The notes beneath the pieces are model-generated. The model saw nothing but the letters and a program-made list of their open reading frames with translations, had not been told where the DNA came from and did not search any database. This document shows positions 39,731 to 48,506 of a stretch of DNA of 64,000 nucleotides, piece by piece. The position numbers and the translations under genes were made by a program. This DNA is from CATQHQ01 sp965243805 (lineage in GTDB: Bacteria; Gemmatimonadota; Gemmatimonadetes; Longimicrobiales; Gaopeijiaceae), in contig OZ251577.1 in the NCBI GenBank assembly GCA_965243805.1, forward strand, positions 434,001-498,000, in the 5' to 3' direction. Each line of letters begins with the position of its first letter. Within the stretch, counting starts at the first letter, position 1.

Positions 39731-40722
39731 AGGGTGAACCGGAACGCCGCCGACGCGAACCAAGTGCGCTGGGCAGGGTCGAATGCGCCTTGCCTGCCGT
39801 CGAAAGGGTCGGTCACGCCGTCGGCCCAACCCGCTTCGACAGAGAGCTGGGAGACGAAGAAGTTGAACCAGGCGGCGGCGAAGTAGAGGAGTCGGTCGGA
39901 GCGTATGTGGCGGTTGGCCGTCGCCGGTTCGGGGGGGGCAGCGTTGAGGGAGATCGACGCGTCGCCCTCGTATCGGTCCCAGCCGACGCCTGCCAGGACG
40001 CCGATCACGAACCAGTTCTTTCCCGCCGTGGCCCTCAGCGAGGAGACGGTCAGGTCCGTGGCGACGGCTGCGGGGCCGTCCTCAAGCGATCCGGCTCGAA
40101 TGTCGCCGCTCCATCGACGGGTGGCCGAGAGGGAGACGCCGGGCAGCACGAAGGACTCGCGCACCAGCCCGAGCCGGGCTCCGGCGCCGAAGCCGTGCGA
40201 CGAGCCGTGGAAGCCGGCGTCTCCTGGGAGACGCACCAGGGAGTAGTTGGCCAGAAGGTCGAGGGAGAGAACGCCGCCCATGTTGGGCATGAGCTGAAAG
40301 CCGTCGAGAACGCCGGCCGCGACGCCGGCCCGCAGCCCCAGGGGCCAGAAGCTCTCCTTTTGCTGCAACTCGTCGGTGGACGGGCCGGTCAGCCGGGGCA
40401 TGGCCGTTCGCACTCCAAGCGCCGAGAGCGAGAAGCTGATCCTGGGGACGCGGCCGAGCCGGCGACCCAGCGTGCTGGGGGTGCCTGGAATGTCGCTGCC
40501 CAGCGCGGAGGCCAAGCCGGCGCCCTGCTGCATCGCCGTCGCCGCCAGCGCCAGCTCGCGGCACGGGGCCTCCAACGCGGAGCGGCCAGTTGCGCACTGC
40601 GCCGCCAGCTCGGTCACGCCCTTGGCGCTGCTCTCGATAGGCGTGGTGCTCTGGGCCGTCGCGGAGGAGGGCGCCACGAACGCGACGGCGGCGCCGACAA
40701 CGAGGGCCGCGCTGACCGTCAC
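39727..40722 (-). CDS. Secreted protein, probable outer-membrane barrel, unknown function
   Basis: A 331-residue protein with signal peptide (residues 1-25, AALVVGAAVAFVAPSSATAQ), a helical segment with two Cys (AAQCATGRSALEAPCREL) and a beta-rich remainder with barrel-like strands (GLRAGVAAGVLDGFQLMP, WFVIGVLAGVGWDRYEGD, LLYFAAAWFNFFVSQLSVE). The C-terminus TWFASAAFRFTL ends with the F-x-h pattern of outer-membrane barrels. GTG 40722 overlaps the purM stop (GTGA). Its placement between purM and ribD looks like operon packing and gives no clue to function. Confidence 0.75.
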   Translation of the reverse strand: MTVSAALVVGAAVAFVAPSSATAQSTTPIESSAKGVTELAAQCATGRSALEAPCRELALAATAMQQGAGLASALGSDIPGTPSTLGRRLGRVPRISFSLSALGVRTAMPRLTGPSTDELQQKESFWPLGLRAGVAAGVLDGFQLMPNMGGVLSLDLLANYSLVRLPGDAGFHGSSHGFGAGARLGLVRESFVLPGVSLSATRRWSGDIRAGSLEDGPAAVATDLTVSSLRATAGKNWFVIGVLAGVGWDRYEGDASISLNAAPPEPATANRHIRSDRLLYFAAAWFNFFVSQLSVEAGWADGVTDPFDGRQGAFDPAQRTWFASAAFRFTL

Positions 40723-41750
40723 GGCACTTCCCACTGGACGCCCGGGCTCGACGTCACATCCCCCAGCGCCCATGCGCCTTCGCCCAGCGCGGCCAGGAGC
40801 CGGCCCGCTGCGTCGGGGGACGCCACCAGGATCATGCCGACGCCCATGTTGAAGACCCGGAACATCTCGCGCTCCTCCACGCCGCCCCCCGCCGCCAGGA
40901 CGTTGAACACGTTGGGGACGCGCCAGGAGCTTCGGTCGATCCGGGCGCCGGTGCCGGTCGGCAACACGCGGGGGAGGTTGCCTTCGATCCCGCCGCCGGT
41001 CACGTGGGCCATCGCCTTGATTTGGCCACTGGCCAGCGACGGCCCGATCGCGCCCAGGTACGAGGGGTGCACTCGCAGGAGGACATCGGCGACCGTGGCG
41101 CCTGCCTCGCCGGGAAAGGGGTCGTCGGCTCCGAGGCCCATGCGCTCGAACATGATCTCGCGGGCCAGGGTGAAGCCGTTGGTGTGGAGGCCCGACGCCG
41201 GGAGGGCGAGCAGTCGGTCGCCGGGCTCGACTCGGGCGCCGTCGATCAGGTGGTCGCGCTCCACCATGCCCACCACGAACCCGGCCAGGTCGTACTCGCC
41301 GTCGGCGTAGAAGCCGGGCATCTCGGCGGTTTCGCCTCCCAGAAGCGCGCAACCGTTCTCCCGGCACGCTCGGGCGACGCCGGAAACGATCTCGGGCACC
41401 ACGGTTTCGTCGAGCGTTCCCGTGGCCAGGTAGTCCAGAAAGAAGAGGGGGCGGGCGCCCTGCACCAGGATGTCGTTGACGCAGTGGTTGACCAGGTCCT
41501 GTCCCACTGTGTCGTGGCGGCCCGCGGCGAACGCGACCTTCAGCTTGGTGCCCACTCCGTCGGCGCTGGCGACCAGCACGGGGTTGTCCGCTCCCGGGGG
41601 CACGGCGTACAGGCCGCCGAAGTTTCCCAGCCCCGAGAGGGTGTGGGCGTCGCGGGTGGCGTCGAGCATCGGTCCGAGGGAGCGCTTGGCGCGTTCTGCG
41701 GCGTCCAGGTCCACGCCTGCGGAGCGGTAGGTGAGGCCGTCGGGGCTCAT
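40719..41750 (-). CDS. purM: Phosphoribosylformylglycinamidine cyclo-ligase (AIR synthetase)
   Basis: Fifth step of purine synthesis: FGAM plus ATP to AIR. A 343-residue protein with the PurM/ATP-grasp-like AIRS motifs YRSAGVDLDAAERAKRSL, VASADGVGTKLKVA, QDLVNHCVNDILVQGARPLF, LLGGETAEMPGFY and AHVTGGGIEGNLPRVLP. ATG 41750 overlaps the PfkB-type kinase stop by 4 bases. Confidence 0.96.
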   Translation of the reverse strand: MSPDGLTYRSAGVDLDAAERAKRSLGPMLDATRDAHTLSGLGNFGGLYAVPPGADNPVLVASADGVGTKLKVAFAAGRHDTVGQDLVNHCVNDILVQGARPLFFLDYLATGTLDETVVPEIVSGVARACRENGCALLGGETAEMPGFYADGEYDLAGFVVGMVERDHLIDGARVEPGDRLLALPASGLHTNGFTLAREIMFERMGLGADDPFPGEAGATVADVLLRVHPSYLGAIGPSLASGQIKAMAHVTGGGIEGNLPRVLPTGTGARIDRSSWRVPNVFNVLAAGGGVEEREMFRVFNMGVGMILVASPDAAGRLLAALGEGAWALGDVTSSPGVQWEVP

Positions 41751-42673
41751 GAGCGCGCCCCGGCGGGCACTGCGTCGCGGTCGCGCAACGTTCGGAACCT
41801 AGCGTCGATCTCATGGGGGCGAAGGCCCTGGAAGCGGTCTGTGGAAAACGCCTCCACGGCGAACGATCCCATGACGGCTCCGTAGGCCATGGCATCCTCC
41901 AGCGCTTCGCGGCTCGCGGCCGTACCTGTCCACGTTCGGTCCAGGTGGCCCAGGAAGCCTCCGGCGAAGGCGTCGCCGGCTCCCGTCGGGTCCACGACCT
42001 GCGCCGCTGGGTGACCCGGACACTCGAACGTCCATTCGTCGGCGAAGATCGCGGCACCGCGCGCGCCCAGCTTCACCACCACAAGCTCCGGGCCTTTCTC
42101 GCGCATCCATGCTGCGGCCCGGTCGATCTCCGACTCGCCGGAGAGCTGGCGGGCCTCCTCGTCGTTCACCAGCAGCACGTCCAGACGGGCCAGCAGCCGT
42201 AAGAGGGTGTGGCGGGCACCGTCGATCCAGAAGTTCATGGTGTCGGCGGCCACCAGTCTAGGGGACTTGATCTGGTCCAGCACACGCAGTTGCAACACCG
42301 GGTCGATGTTGCCCAGGAAGACGGTCTCGGAATCGCGGTACGCCTCGGGCACCGAGGGGTCGAAGGAGCCGAAGACGCCCAGGCGGGTCTCGAGGGTGTC
42401 GCGAACGGCGAAGTCGTTCCGGTAGCGTCCGGCCCAGAAGAAGCTGTCGCCGGGCGCCTGCTCCACTCCCCGCAGGTCCACGCCGGCCTCCTCTAGAAAA
42501 CGGAGCCGGTCCAGGGGGTAGTCGTCTCCCACCACCGCCACCACTCGCACGTCGGCGAAGCGGGATGCGGCCGCGCCGAAGAAGACCGCCGAGCCGCCGA
42601 TCACCCTTTCGGCGCGTGCAGCGGGCGTCTCCACCGTGTCCAGCGCCACGCTTCCCACCACGAGCACCGACAC
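41747..42673 (-). CDS. PfkB-family carbohydrate/nucleoside kinase
   Basis: A 308-residue ribokinase-fold kinase. Seen: VLVVGSVALDTVETP at the N-terminus, the substrate-side GGSAVFFGAAASRF, ELVVVKLGARGAAIFAD, and the catalytic anion hole VDPTGAGDAFAGGFLGHL with the Asp base. Substrate cannot be assigned; relatives include adenosine, ribokinase and sugar kinases, and the purM neighbour would fit a nucleoside or sugar. GTG 42673 lies 5 bases after the argS stop. Confidence 0.9.
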   Translation of the reverse strand: MSVLVVGSVALDTVETPAARAERVIGGSAVFFGAAASRFADVRVVAVVGDDYPLDRLRFLEEAGVDLRGVEQAPGDSFFWAGRYRNDFAVRDTLETRLGVFGSFDPSVPEAYRDSETVFLGNIDPVLQLRVLDQIKSPRLVAADTMNFWIDGARHTLLRLLARLDVLLVNDEEARQLSGESEIDRAAAWMREKGPELVVVKLGARGAAIFADEWTFECPGHPAAQVVDPTGAGDAFAGGFLGHLDRTWTGTAASREALEDAMAYGAVMGSFAVEAFSTDRFQGLRPHEIDARFRTLRDRDAVPAGARS

Positions 42674-42678
42674 GATGG

Positions 42679-44412
42679 CTAGGCGCGCCCCGCGCTGGCC
42701 GGAGGAGGGGACGTCGCGTCTCCGGCATCGGCTTGGCGATGCATCCGTTCGGGGGCTGGCACGCCCAGGATGGTCAGGCCGTTGCGCAAGACGATGCGCG
42801 CCCCCCGGACCAGGACCAGTCGAGCCTCGCGCAGCGCTCCGTCGGCCACCAGGGCGGCCAAGTCGGGGCGACGGGAGGGGTGGCCGGCTTGGTACCAGGA
42901 GTTCACCAGTCCGGCCGTCTTTTCCAGGTAGCCGCACACGACTTGGGGGGCGCGGTTCGCGGCCGCCCGGGTCACGAAGCCGGGAAACTCGGCCAGCTGG
43001 CCCGCCAGTTCGCGCTCCAGGGGATCGGTCAGGAGCGAGAGGTCCGGGGTGGCGCCGGGCGGCGAGTCTGCAGGCTGCTCCCGCTCCTGCGCCAGGTCCA
43101 GCAGCCGGCAGAGGCGGGCATGGGCGTACTGGACCTTGTAGACCGGGTTCTTGTCGGAGCGGTCCAGCGCCACATCCAGGTCGAAGGCAAGGTGAGCCTC
43201 GGGGCGCCGCATCACGAAGAAGTAGCGCGCGACCCCGGCGCCTGTGGCCGCGACCAGGTCCCCCAAGGTGGTGTACGAACCCGCACGCTTGGAGAAGCGC
43301 ACTTCCTGGCCGCCCCGCTCCACAGTGACCATCTGGTGCAGCACGTACTCGGGGTAGCCAGCGGGCAGGCCCAGCGCCTGGAGGCCGGCGCGCACTCGGT
43401 CCACCGTGCTGTGGTGGTCGGCGCCCTGCACGTTGACCACATGGCGGAAACCGCGCTCCCACTTGGAGATGTGGTAGGCCACGTCCGGAAGGAAGTAGGT
43501 GGCGGACCCGTCGCCCTTGAGCATGACCCGGTCCTTCTGGTCGCCGAAGTCGGTGGTGCGAAGCCAGAGCGCTCCCTCCTGCCGGTAGGTGAGGCCCGTC
43601 TTGTCCAGAGCGCGGACGGTGGCGTCCACCCGTCCTTCGTCGTAGAGGCTGATCTCGGAGTAGAACCGGTCGAAGTGGACTCCGAAGGCGTCCAGGTCCG
43701 CCTCCTGCTCTCTGCGGACGCGGGCCACGGCGAAGCGTCGCATCTCGTCCAGCGGGGGCAGGGTGTCGTCGGACGGTTGGACCTCGGCCAGCAGGGCTTG
43801 GGCGATCTCCGCCACGTACTCGCCGTGGTAGCCGTCGTCGGGCACAGGCTCGGGGCGACCCATCGCTTGCAGGCACCGGGCGCGGACGCTGGCGGCCAGC
43901 CGGTCCATCTGGCGTCCGGCGTCGTTGAAGTAGAACTCCCGGTGGACGATCCATCCCGTCCACTCCAGCAGGTTGGCGATTGCGTCGCCCAGGGCGGCCT
44001 GGCGTCCGTGCCCCAAGTGGAGCGGACCCGTGGGGTTGGCCGAAACGAACTCCACCATGACCTGCCTCCCCCGCCCCTGATCCGCTCGGCCGTAGTTGGC
44101 GTCTTCGGCTAGGATGCGCCGGAGGGGGCCGCCCGCTGCAGCCGCTTCGAGGCGGAAGTTGAGGAAGCCGGGTCCGGCGACCTCGATCGCAGCCACCCCG
44201 TCCAGGGAGCCCAGCCGCTCGGCCAGATCGAGTGCGATCTCCCGGGGCGGACGGCGCAACCGGGAGGCCAGCGTCAACGCCACGCTGGACGCCCAGTCCC
44301 CATGGCTCGGGTCTCTGGGGCGCTCCAGACGGACGTGGGCGTCCGGCACTCCCACCTTCGCGACGGCGGCGCGAACCGCGTTGGCGATCTGCTGTTTGGG
44401 CGACGGGTTCAT
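42679..44412 (-). CDS. argS: Arginyl-tRNA synthetase
   Basis: Class Ia synthetase. A 577-residue protein with the N-terminal Add1 domain (residues 1-110), the HIGH-type motif in NPTGPLHLGHGRQAALGDAI, the catalytic core (VNVQGADHHSTVDRVRAGLQ), the KMSK-equivalent VRFSKRAGSYTTLGDLV and the C-terminal anticodon-binding DALR domain (VQYAHARLCRLLDLAQERE). The normal C-terminal Met residue is followed by a short Ala/Pro tail. ATG 44412 heads the long argS-to-glycosyltransferase operon. Confidence 0.95.
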   Translation of the reverse strand: MNPSPKQQIANAVRAAVAKVGVPDAHVRLERPRDPSHGDWASSVALTLASRLRRPPREIALDLAERLGSLDGVAAIEVAGPGFLNFRLEAAAAGGPLRRILAEDANYGRADQGRGRQVMVEFVSANPTGPLHLGHGRQAALGDAIANLLEWTGWIVHREFYFNDAGRQMDRLAASVRARCLQAMGRPEPVPDDGYHGEYVAEIAQALLAEVQPSDDTLPPLDEMRRFAVARVRREQEADLDAFGVHFDRFYSEISLYDEGRVDATVRALDKTGLTYRQEGALWLRTTDFGDQKDRVMLKGDGSATYFLPDVAYHISKWERGFRHVVNVQGADHHSTVDRVRAGLQALGLPAGYPEYVLHQMVTVERGGQEVRFSKRAGSYTTLGDLVAATGAGVARYFFVMRRPEAHLAFDLDVALDRSDKNPVYKVQYAHARLCRLLDLAQEREQPADSPPGATPDLSLLTDPLERELAGQLAEFPGFVTRAAANRAPQVVCGYLEKTAGLVNSWYQAGHPSRRPDLAALVADGALREARLVLVRGARIVLRNGLTILGVPAPERMHRQADAGDATSPPPASAGRA

Positions 44413-44439
44413 CTGGCGGCTGCTCGGGCGCGCAAGGGC

Positions 44440-44901
44440 TTAGCCGCCCCGCCGCTTGGCGCCTTTCCTGCGCTTGGACGCCCGGTCGCCGCCGGTCGGG
44501 CCGGGGCGGCCGGTCGAGCTGGGACGGCCAGTCGAGCTGGAGCGGCCGCCCACCGGGCGCTTGGCACCAGAGTCCTTGTTCGAGGCGGCGTCGCCCTTGG
44601 CGCCGCTAGCCTGGGCGTCTTTTTCCCCAGCGCTCTTGGGCGTCTTGTCCCCCCGTTCGGCGGCGTCGGAAGCCGTGGTGGTGGCCTTGTCGTCCTGCTT
44701 CGCTTTGTCCTTGTACGCGTCGGATCGGTGATCGGTGATGTAGAACCCGTCCCCCTTGAAGAGCAGGCCGCCTCCGGCGGAGATGAGGCGTTCGGCGGCC
44801 TGGCCGCAGTCGGGACACGACGCGCCTGGAGGGTCGCTCATCCGCTGGAAGCGCTCGAAGTCCCGACTGCACGCCGGGCATCGGTACTCGTAGGTGGGCA
44901 T
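44440..44901 (-). CDS. FmdB-family zinc-ribbon protein
   Basis: A 153-residue protein. The first ~45 residues are an FmdB-type zinc ribbon (PTYEYRCPACSRDFERFQRM and CPDCGQAAERLI, CxxC...CxxC), followed by KGDGFYITDHRSDAYK. The long tail is Lys/Ser/Ala-rich with STGRP repeats (residues ~115-135). Family function is poorly defined, often a putative regulatory protein. It is 27 bases upstream of argS. Confidence 0.9.
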   Translation of the reverse strand: MPTYEYRCPACSRDFERFQRMSDPPGASCPDCGQAAERLISAGGGLLFKGDGFYITDHRSDAYKDKAKQDDKATTTASDAAERGDKTPKSAGEKDAQASGAKGDAASNKDSGAKRPVGGRSSSTGRPSSTGRPGPTGGDRASKRRKGAKRRGG

Positions 44902-44972
44902 CGGTGGAGCGTCCGATCAGCTACGTGCGCAGCAGCTTCTTCTACGGTCGGGAGTCATCTCCGACGACGGTC

Positions 44973-46095
44973 TCAACGCTCGGGTTCGCCGTCGCTGGTC
45001 GCTCTCGTGATCAGCTCGTCGCCCGTCTCGCACTCCACCACCAGCCGGCCCAGCCGCGCCAGCCGTGAGCGGTCCGTCACGCCGGCAAGCACCTTCGCCA
45101 GACGCTCCGCCGCATCGGCGCCGAACTTCCACCTGGCTGTGTCGACGTACGCCTGACGCAGCCCCTGGGCTTCGCCTAGCTTCTGGCCACGGGCCTCCCC
45201 GAGCTCTTGGCCGCGCGCTAGGGCGTGCTTCTCCAATGCCGCGAAACGGTTCCCGTACACCCTGCCCACCTCCTTCAGCGTGTCCAACTGTTCGATGATC
45301 TCCGCCGGCACCCCCCAATCTATCAGCTGAAGCCGAAGCCACGCGACCCACGCCGCCCGCAACTCCGGCGTGTCCAGCTGCTCGTCCAGCCGCCATCAGC
45401 GCTTGAGCGATCCGCTCTGGGTCCAGCTCGGCGCGCAGCACCAGGCCCGCGCGGACGCGCCCCACCTTCCGCAGGTCGAGAGACGCTACCTTCGCCGCTT
45501 CCGCCTCCTCGTCCAGCAGCACCACACGCTGGCCGTAGATGAACGGCCTCAGCTCCTCCGGCACGAGCTTCTCCAGCTCGCACGCCTTGCTCAACGCCGC
45601 CCTCCACCTGCCCTCGAAGCTCTTCACCACCACGAACAGCACGACGCTCTCCTCCCCCTCGGCCCCGGCGCCCCGGCCCTCCGTCAGGCTCTGGTAGCAC
45701 AGCGCCGTCTCGAGTAGCGCGCGGGTCGCCATCCCCTTGTCCTCCGTCGACTGGAACTCGAAGAGGACGACCAGCCACAGCGGACGGCTGCGGAACCGGA
45801 CTCTCCACGCCATGTCGACCAGGCGGACGGTCTCGCTCTCGGCGTCGACGAACTCGGTGGGCATCTGCTCGAGGGTGTCGAAGTCGAGGTCGTCGATCCA
45901 GGTGCCGCCGACGGACGGGCCGACGAACTCGACGACGACCTCTTCCACGACTTCTGCGAACGAGTAGAACTGCTTGTACACGCGGTCCTTCTCGCCGTGC
46001 TTCGGCTGGTGGTCGGAACGCTTGGGCTGGTCGGACTGCTTCGGCTGGTGGTCGGAACGCTTGGGCTGGTCGGACTGCTTCGGCTGGTCGGACAT
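44973..46095 (-). pseudogene. Frameshifted Rpn-family nuclease (copy B)
   Basis: Close paralogue of the intact gene at 26023-27129. ATG 46095 opens a frame with the nuclease core intact (YKQFYSFAEVVEEVV, VRLVDMAWRVRF, LVVLFEFQSTED), but an extra C near 45390 (GTCCAGCCGCC versus GTCCAGCGCC in copy A) shifts the frame after RIAQALM. The C-terminal module continues in another frame as an open 129-codon frame from TTG 45362 to 44973 (LQLIDWGVPAEIIEQLDTL, RWKFGADAAERLAKVLAG). It could be a decayed gene, or it could still make the isolated C-terminal part, which in E. coli Rpn loci acts as an inhibitor of the full-length nuclease. Confidence 0.8.
46001..46078. repeat. 39-bp tandem repeat in the N-terminus of the frameshifted Rpn gene
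   Basis: Two perfect 39-bp units (46001-46039, 46040-46078) encode repeated HQPKQSDQPKRSD-type 13-residue units. Copy A has a shorter, diverged version, so the N-terminal tail expands and contracts between paralogues without changing frame. Confidence 0.85.
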
Positions 46096-46285
46096 GGGCG
46101 GCCTCCATTCCTTTCCCGAGTGGGGTTCGTTGCTGCATCCGGGGTGGATGCTGGAGGCCCCGTCCGGGAAAAATCCAGTACGGCGGGCGGGGCGCGTCGC
46201 CGACAAGGTGGGGCCGCAGAATGAGCGTTTGGCTAGCGGGATGGGCGCGAAGTGCGCGGAGGAGGCCAACGAGGGCCGAGCTGGT
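46096..46285. repeat. Duplicated upstream region of Rpn copy B
   Basis: Alignable with 27130-27335 upstream of the intact Rpn gene. Together with the genes it marks a ~1.3-kb dispersed duplication about 19 kb apart in the same orientation. The spacer to the methylmalonyl-CoA mutase stop (46286-46329) shows nothing else. Confidence 0.7.
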
Positions 46286-46329
46286 ACGTGCCAGCCGTCC
46301 CTAGGTGCCAGTAGTGTTGAAGAAGCGCG

Positions 46330-47934
46330 TCAGCACGCTCCCTCGTAGCGGCCCCATGCCGCACGCAGGGCGTCGCTGATCTCGCCCAGCGTCGCATCGG
46401 CCTTCACCGCCCCGACGATCGCCGGGAGCAGGTTGGCGTGGCCTTCTGCCGCGACCCGAACCCGCTCCAACGCACGGGCGGCCACGCCGTGGTCGCGTGT
46501 GCGCTTGAAGTCGGCCAACGCGCGAATCTGGTGCGCTTCCATCTGCCCGTAGTCGGGGCCCGGCGGCGGCTCGAAGGCGTCTTCGGTCTCGAAGCGGTTC
46601 ACGCCTACGACCACGCGCTCGCCCGACTCCACCTCCAGCTGGAAGCGGTACGCCGTGCGGTGGATTTCGTCCTGCATGAACTCGATCGCCTGGGACGCGC
46701 CGCCCATCTCCTCGATCCGAGCCATCAGCGACAGGGCGTCGGATTCGACTTGGGCCGTGAGGTGCTCCACCAAGTAGCTGCCGCCCAGAGGGTCGGCCCA
46801 CTTGGCCACGCCCGACTCGTGGGCGACGATCTGCTGAGTGCGCAACGCCAGCGCGGCGGCCTCCGCCGACGGCAGGGAGAGGGCCTCGTCGTAACCGTTG
46901 GCGTGGAGCGACTGGGCGCCGCCCAACACGCTCGCCAGCGCCTGGACGGCGACCCGGACCACGTTGTTGAGTGGCTGCTGGGCGGTCAGGGTGGAACCGC
47001 CGGTCTGGGCGTGGAAGCGAAGGCGGCAGGAGCGGTCGGAAGCGCCGAAGCGGTCCCGCATGAGACGCGCCCAGATTCGGCGGGCGGCCCGGAACTTGGC
47101 CGCTTCCTCCAGAAGGTCGCTGTGGGCGGCGAAGAAGAAGGAGACGCGGGGCGCGAAGTCCTCCAGTGCCACGCCGGCGGCCAGGGCGCGGTTCACGTAC
47201 TCCAGCCCGTTCGCCAGGGTGAACGCCACTTCCTGGGCCGCAGTGGAGCCCGCCTCGCGGATGTGGTAGCCCGAGACCGAGATGGCGTTCCATTTGGGCA
47301 GCTCACGGGAGCAGTACGCCATCAGGTCGCTCACCAAGCGAAGGGAGGGCTCCACGGGGTAGATGTACGTGCCGCGCGCGACGTATTCCTTCAGCACGTC
47401 GTTCTGCACCGTCCCGCGCAGGCGGTCGCGAGGCACCCCCTGCTCGTCGGCAACCGCTACGTAGAGCGCGAGCAGGATCGGTGCGGTGGCGTTGATCGTC
47501 ATGGAGCACGAGACCTGGTCCAGGCCGATGCCGCGGAAGAGGGAGCGCATGTCGGCGATCGAGTCCACGGCGACCCCTACCCGCCCCACCTCGCCCGTCG
47601 CCGTCGGCGCGTCCGAGTCCAAGCCCATCTGGGTGGGCAGGTCGAAGGCGACCGACAGGCCGGTCGTCCCCTTGTCCAGCAGGAAGTGGTAGCGCTGGTT
47701 GGTCTCCTCGGCGGTGCCGAAGCCGGCGTACTGGCGCATCGTCCAGAGCCGCCCCCGGTACATGTCGCGGTAGACGCCTCGGGTGAAGGGGTACTCGCCC
47801 GGCGCTCCCAAATCGCTGGCGGCGTCGAAGCCTTCGGGCAGGACGGCCGACGACGACGGCTCCGAGTGCGGGTCGCGGGAGGCCGAGCGCCGGGCCGCGG
47901 AAGCCAGCGAAGTCGAGTGGCCGGGCTCGCTCAT
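46330..47934 (-). CDS. Methylmalonyl-CoA mutase, large (catalytic) subunit without B12 domain
   Basis: Interconverts methylmalonyl-CoA and succinyl-CoA. A 534-residue protein containing only the TIM-barrel substrate domain: YPFTRGVYRDMYRGRLWTMR, QYAGFGTAEETNQRYHFLL, SVAFDLPTQMGLDSDAP, SVSGYHIREAGSTAAQEVAF and SLHANGYDEALSLPSAEAAA. The cobalamin-binding domain (DxHxxG) is missing and no separate small subunit is in the window, so it must be encoded elsewhere, as in split mcmA1/A2 systems. The first ~45 residues are Ser-rich and not conserved. It sits with biotin carboxylase genes, indicating the propionyl-CoA to succinyl-CoA route. Confidence 0.93.
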   Translation of the reverse strand: MSEPGHSTSLASAARRSASRDPHSEPSSSAVLPEGFDAASDLGAPGEYPFTRGVYRDMYRGRLWTMRQYAGFGTAEETNQRYHFLLDKGTTGLSVAFDLPTQMGLDSDAPTATGEVGRVGVAVDSIADMRSLFRGIGLDQVSCSMTINATAPILLALYVAVADEQGVPRDRLRGTVQNDVLKEYVARGTYIYPVEPSLRLVSDLMAYCSRELPKWNAISVSGYHIREAGSTAAQEVAFTLANGLEYVNRALAAGVALEDFAPRVSFFFAAHSDLLEEAAKFRAARRIWARLMRDRFGASDRSCRLRFHAQTGGSTLTAQQPLNNVVRVAVQALASVLGGAQSLHANGYDEALSLPSAEAAALALRTQQIVAHESGVAKWADPLGGSYLVEHLTAQVESDALSLMARIEEMGGASQAIEFMQDEIHRTAYRFQLEVESGERVVVGVNRFETEDAFEPPPGPDYGQMEAHQIRALADFKRTRDHGVAARALERVRVAAEGHANLLPAIVGAVKADATLGEISDALRAAWGRYEGAC

Positions 47935-48506
47935 GGGGCGGTCGACGGCTTCGCGAACTCGACCAAGACCTGGTCCTTCTCGACGGCCTGCCCAGGCGAA
48001 GCCAGCACATTGACCACACGAGCGTCGGCGGTCGCGCGCAGCTCGTTCTCCATCTTCATCGCCTCGATGATCGCCACTCGGTCGCCGGCCGCCACCGTGT
48101 CGCCCTCTGCGACCAGAAGCTGGACCACCAGCCCGGGCATCGGCGCCCGCAGGGACGGAACCGCGCGGGGACCCTGGGCCGCGACCGAGAGCCGCCGCAC
48201 CGCCGCCGCCCGTTCGTCCAGCACTTCGACGGCGAAGGCGCGGCCGCCGACCTCCAGCTCCCAGGAGCCGGAGCCGGTGTGGCGGGCCAGCACGTCGTGG
48301 GAGGCGCCGTTGATTAGCAGCGAGTGGCCGCCGGGACCGCCTGTGGACGCGAGGGAAGCTTGGCGCCGACGGCCGTCCAACGTGACCGCGCCGTCGGAAC
48401 CGACCACCACTTGGTGCTCCGTGCCGGCGAGGGTCACCACGTAGCGGGCTTCGCCGGCGGCGAAGGTACGGGGAGCCGCGCCGCCTGCGTCCCGGCTCGC
48501 GCTCAT
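47931..48506 (-). CDS. Biotin carboxyl carrier protein of an acyl-CoA carboxylase
   Basis: A 191-residue protein ending in a biotinyl domain: LRAPMPGLVVQLLVAEGDTV and the biotinylation site EAMKMEN. The N-terminal half is a beta-rich region similar to the BT linker domain of long acyl-CoA carboxylase alpha chains. ATG 48506 overlaps the biotin carboxylase stop (ATGA), so an ancestral alpha chain appears split in two coupled genes; it also overlaps the mutase start by 4 bases. Confidence 0.92.
   Translation of the reverse strand: MSASRDAGGAAPRTFAAGEARYVVTLAGTEHQVVVGSDGAVTLDGRRRQASLASTGGPGGHSLLINGASHDVLARHTGSGSWELEVGGRAFAVEVLDERAAAVRRLSVAAQGPRAVPSLRAPMPGLVVQLLVAEGDTVAAGDRVAIIEAMKMENELRATADARVVNVLASPGQAVEKDQVLVEFAKPSTAP

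Noticed and set aside
45385..45395. Programmed ribosomal frameshift in the broken Rpn copy.
   Set aside because: No slippery heptamer or strong downstream structure is evident, and the intact paralogue lacks the extra base; a simple indel is the plainer reading.
44973..46285. The duplicated Rpn unit as an insertion sequence.
   Set aside because: No terminal inverted repeats or target duplication could be seen at either copy, and Rpn is not a DDE transposase.
46330..47934. A B12-dependent heterodimer encoded entirely in this window.
   Set aside because: No cobalamin-binding domain or small subunit is found on either strand near the mutase gene.
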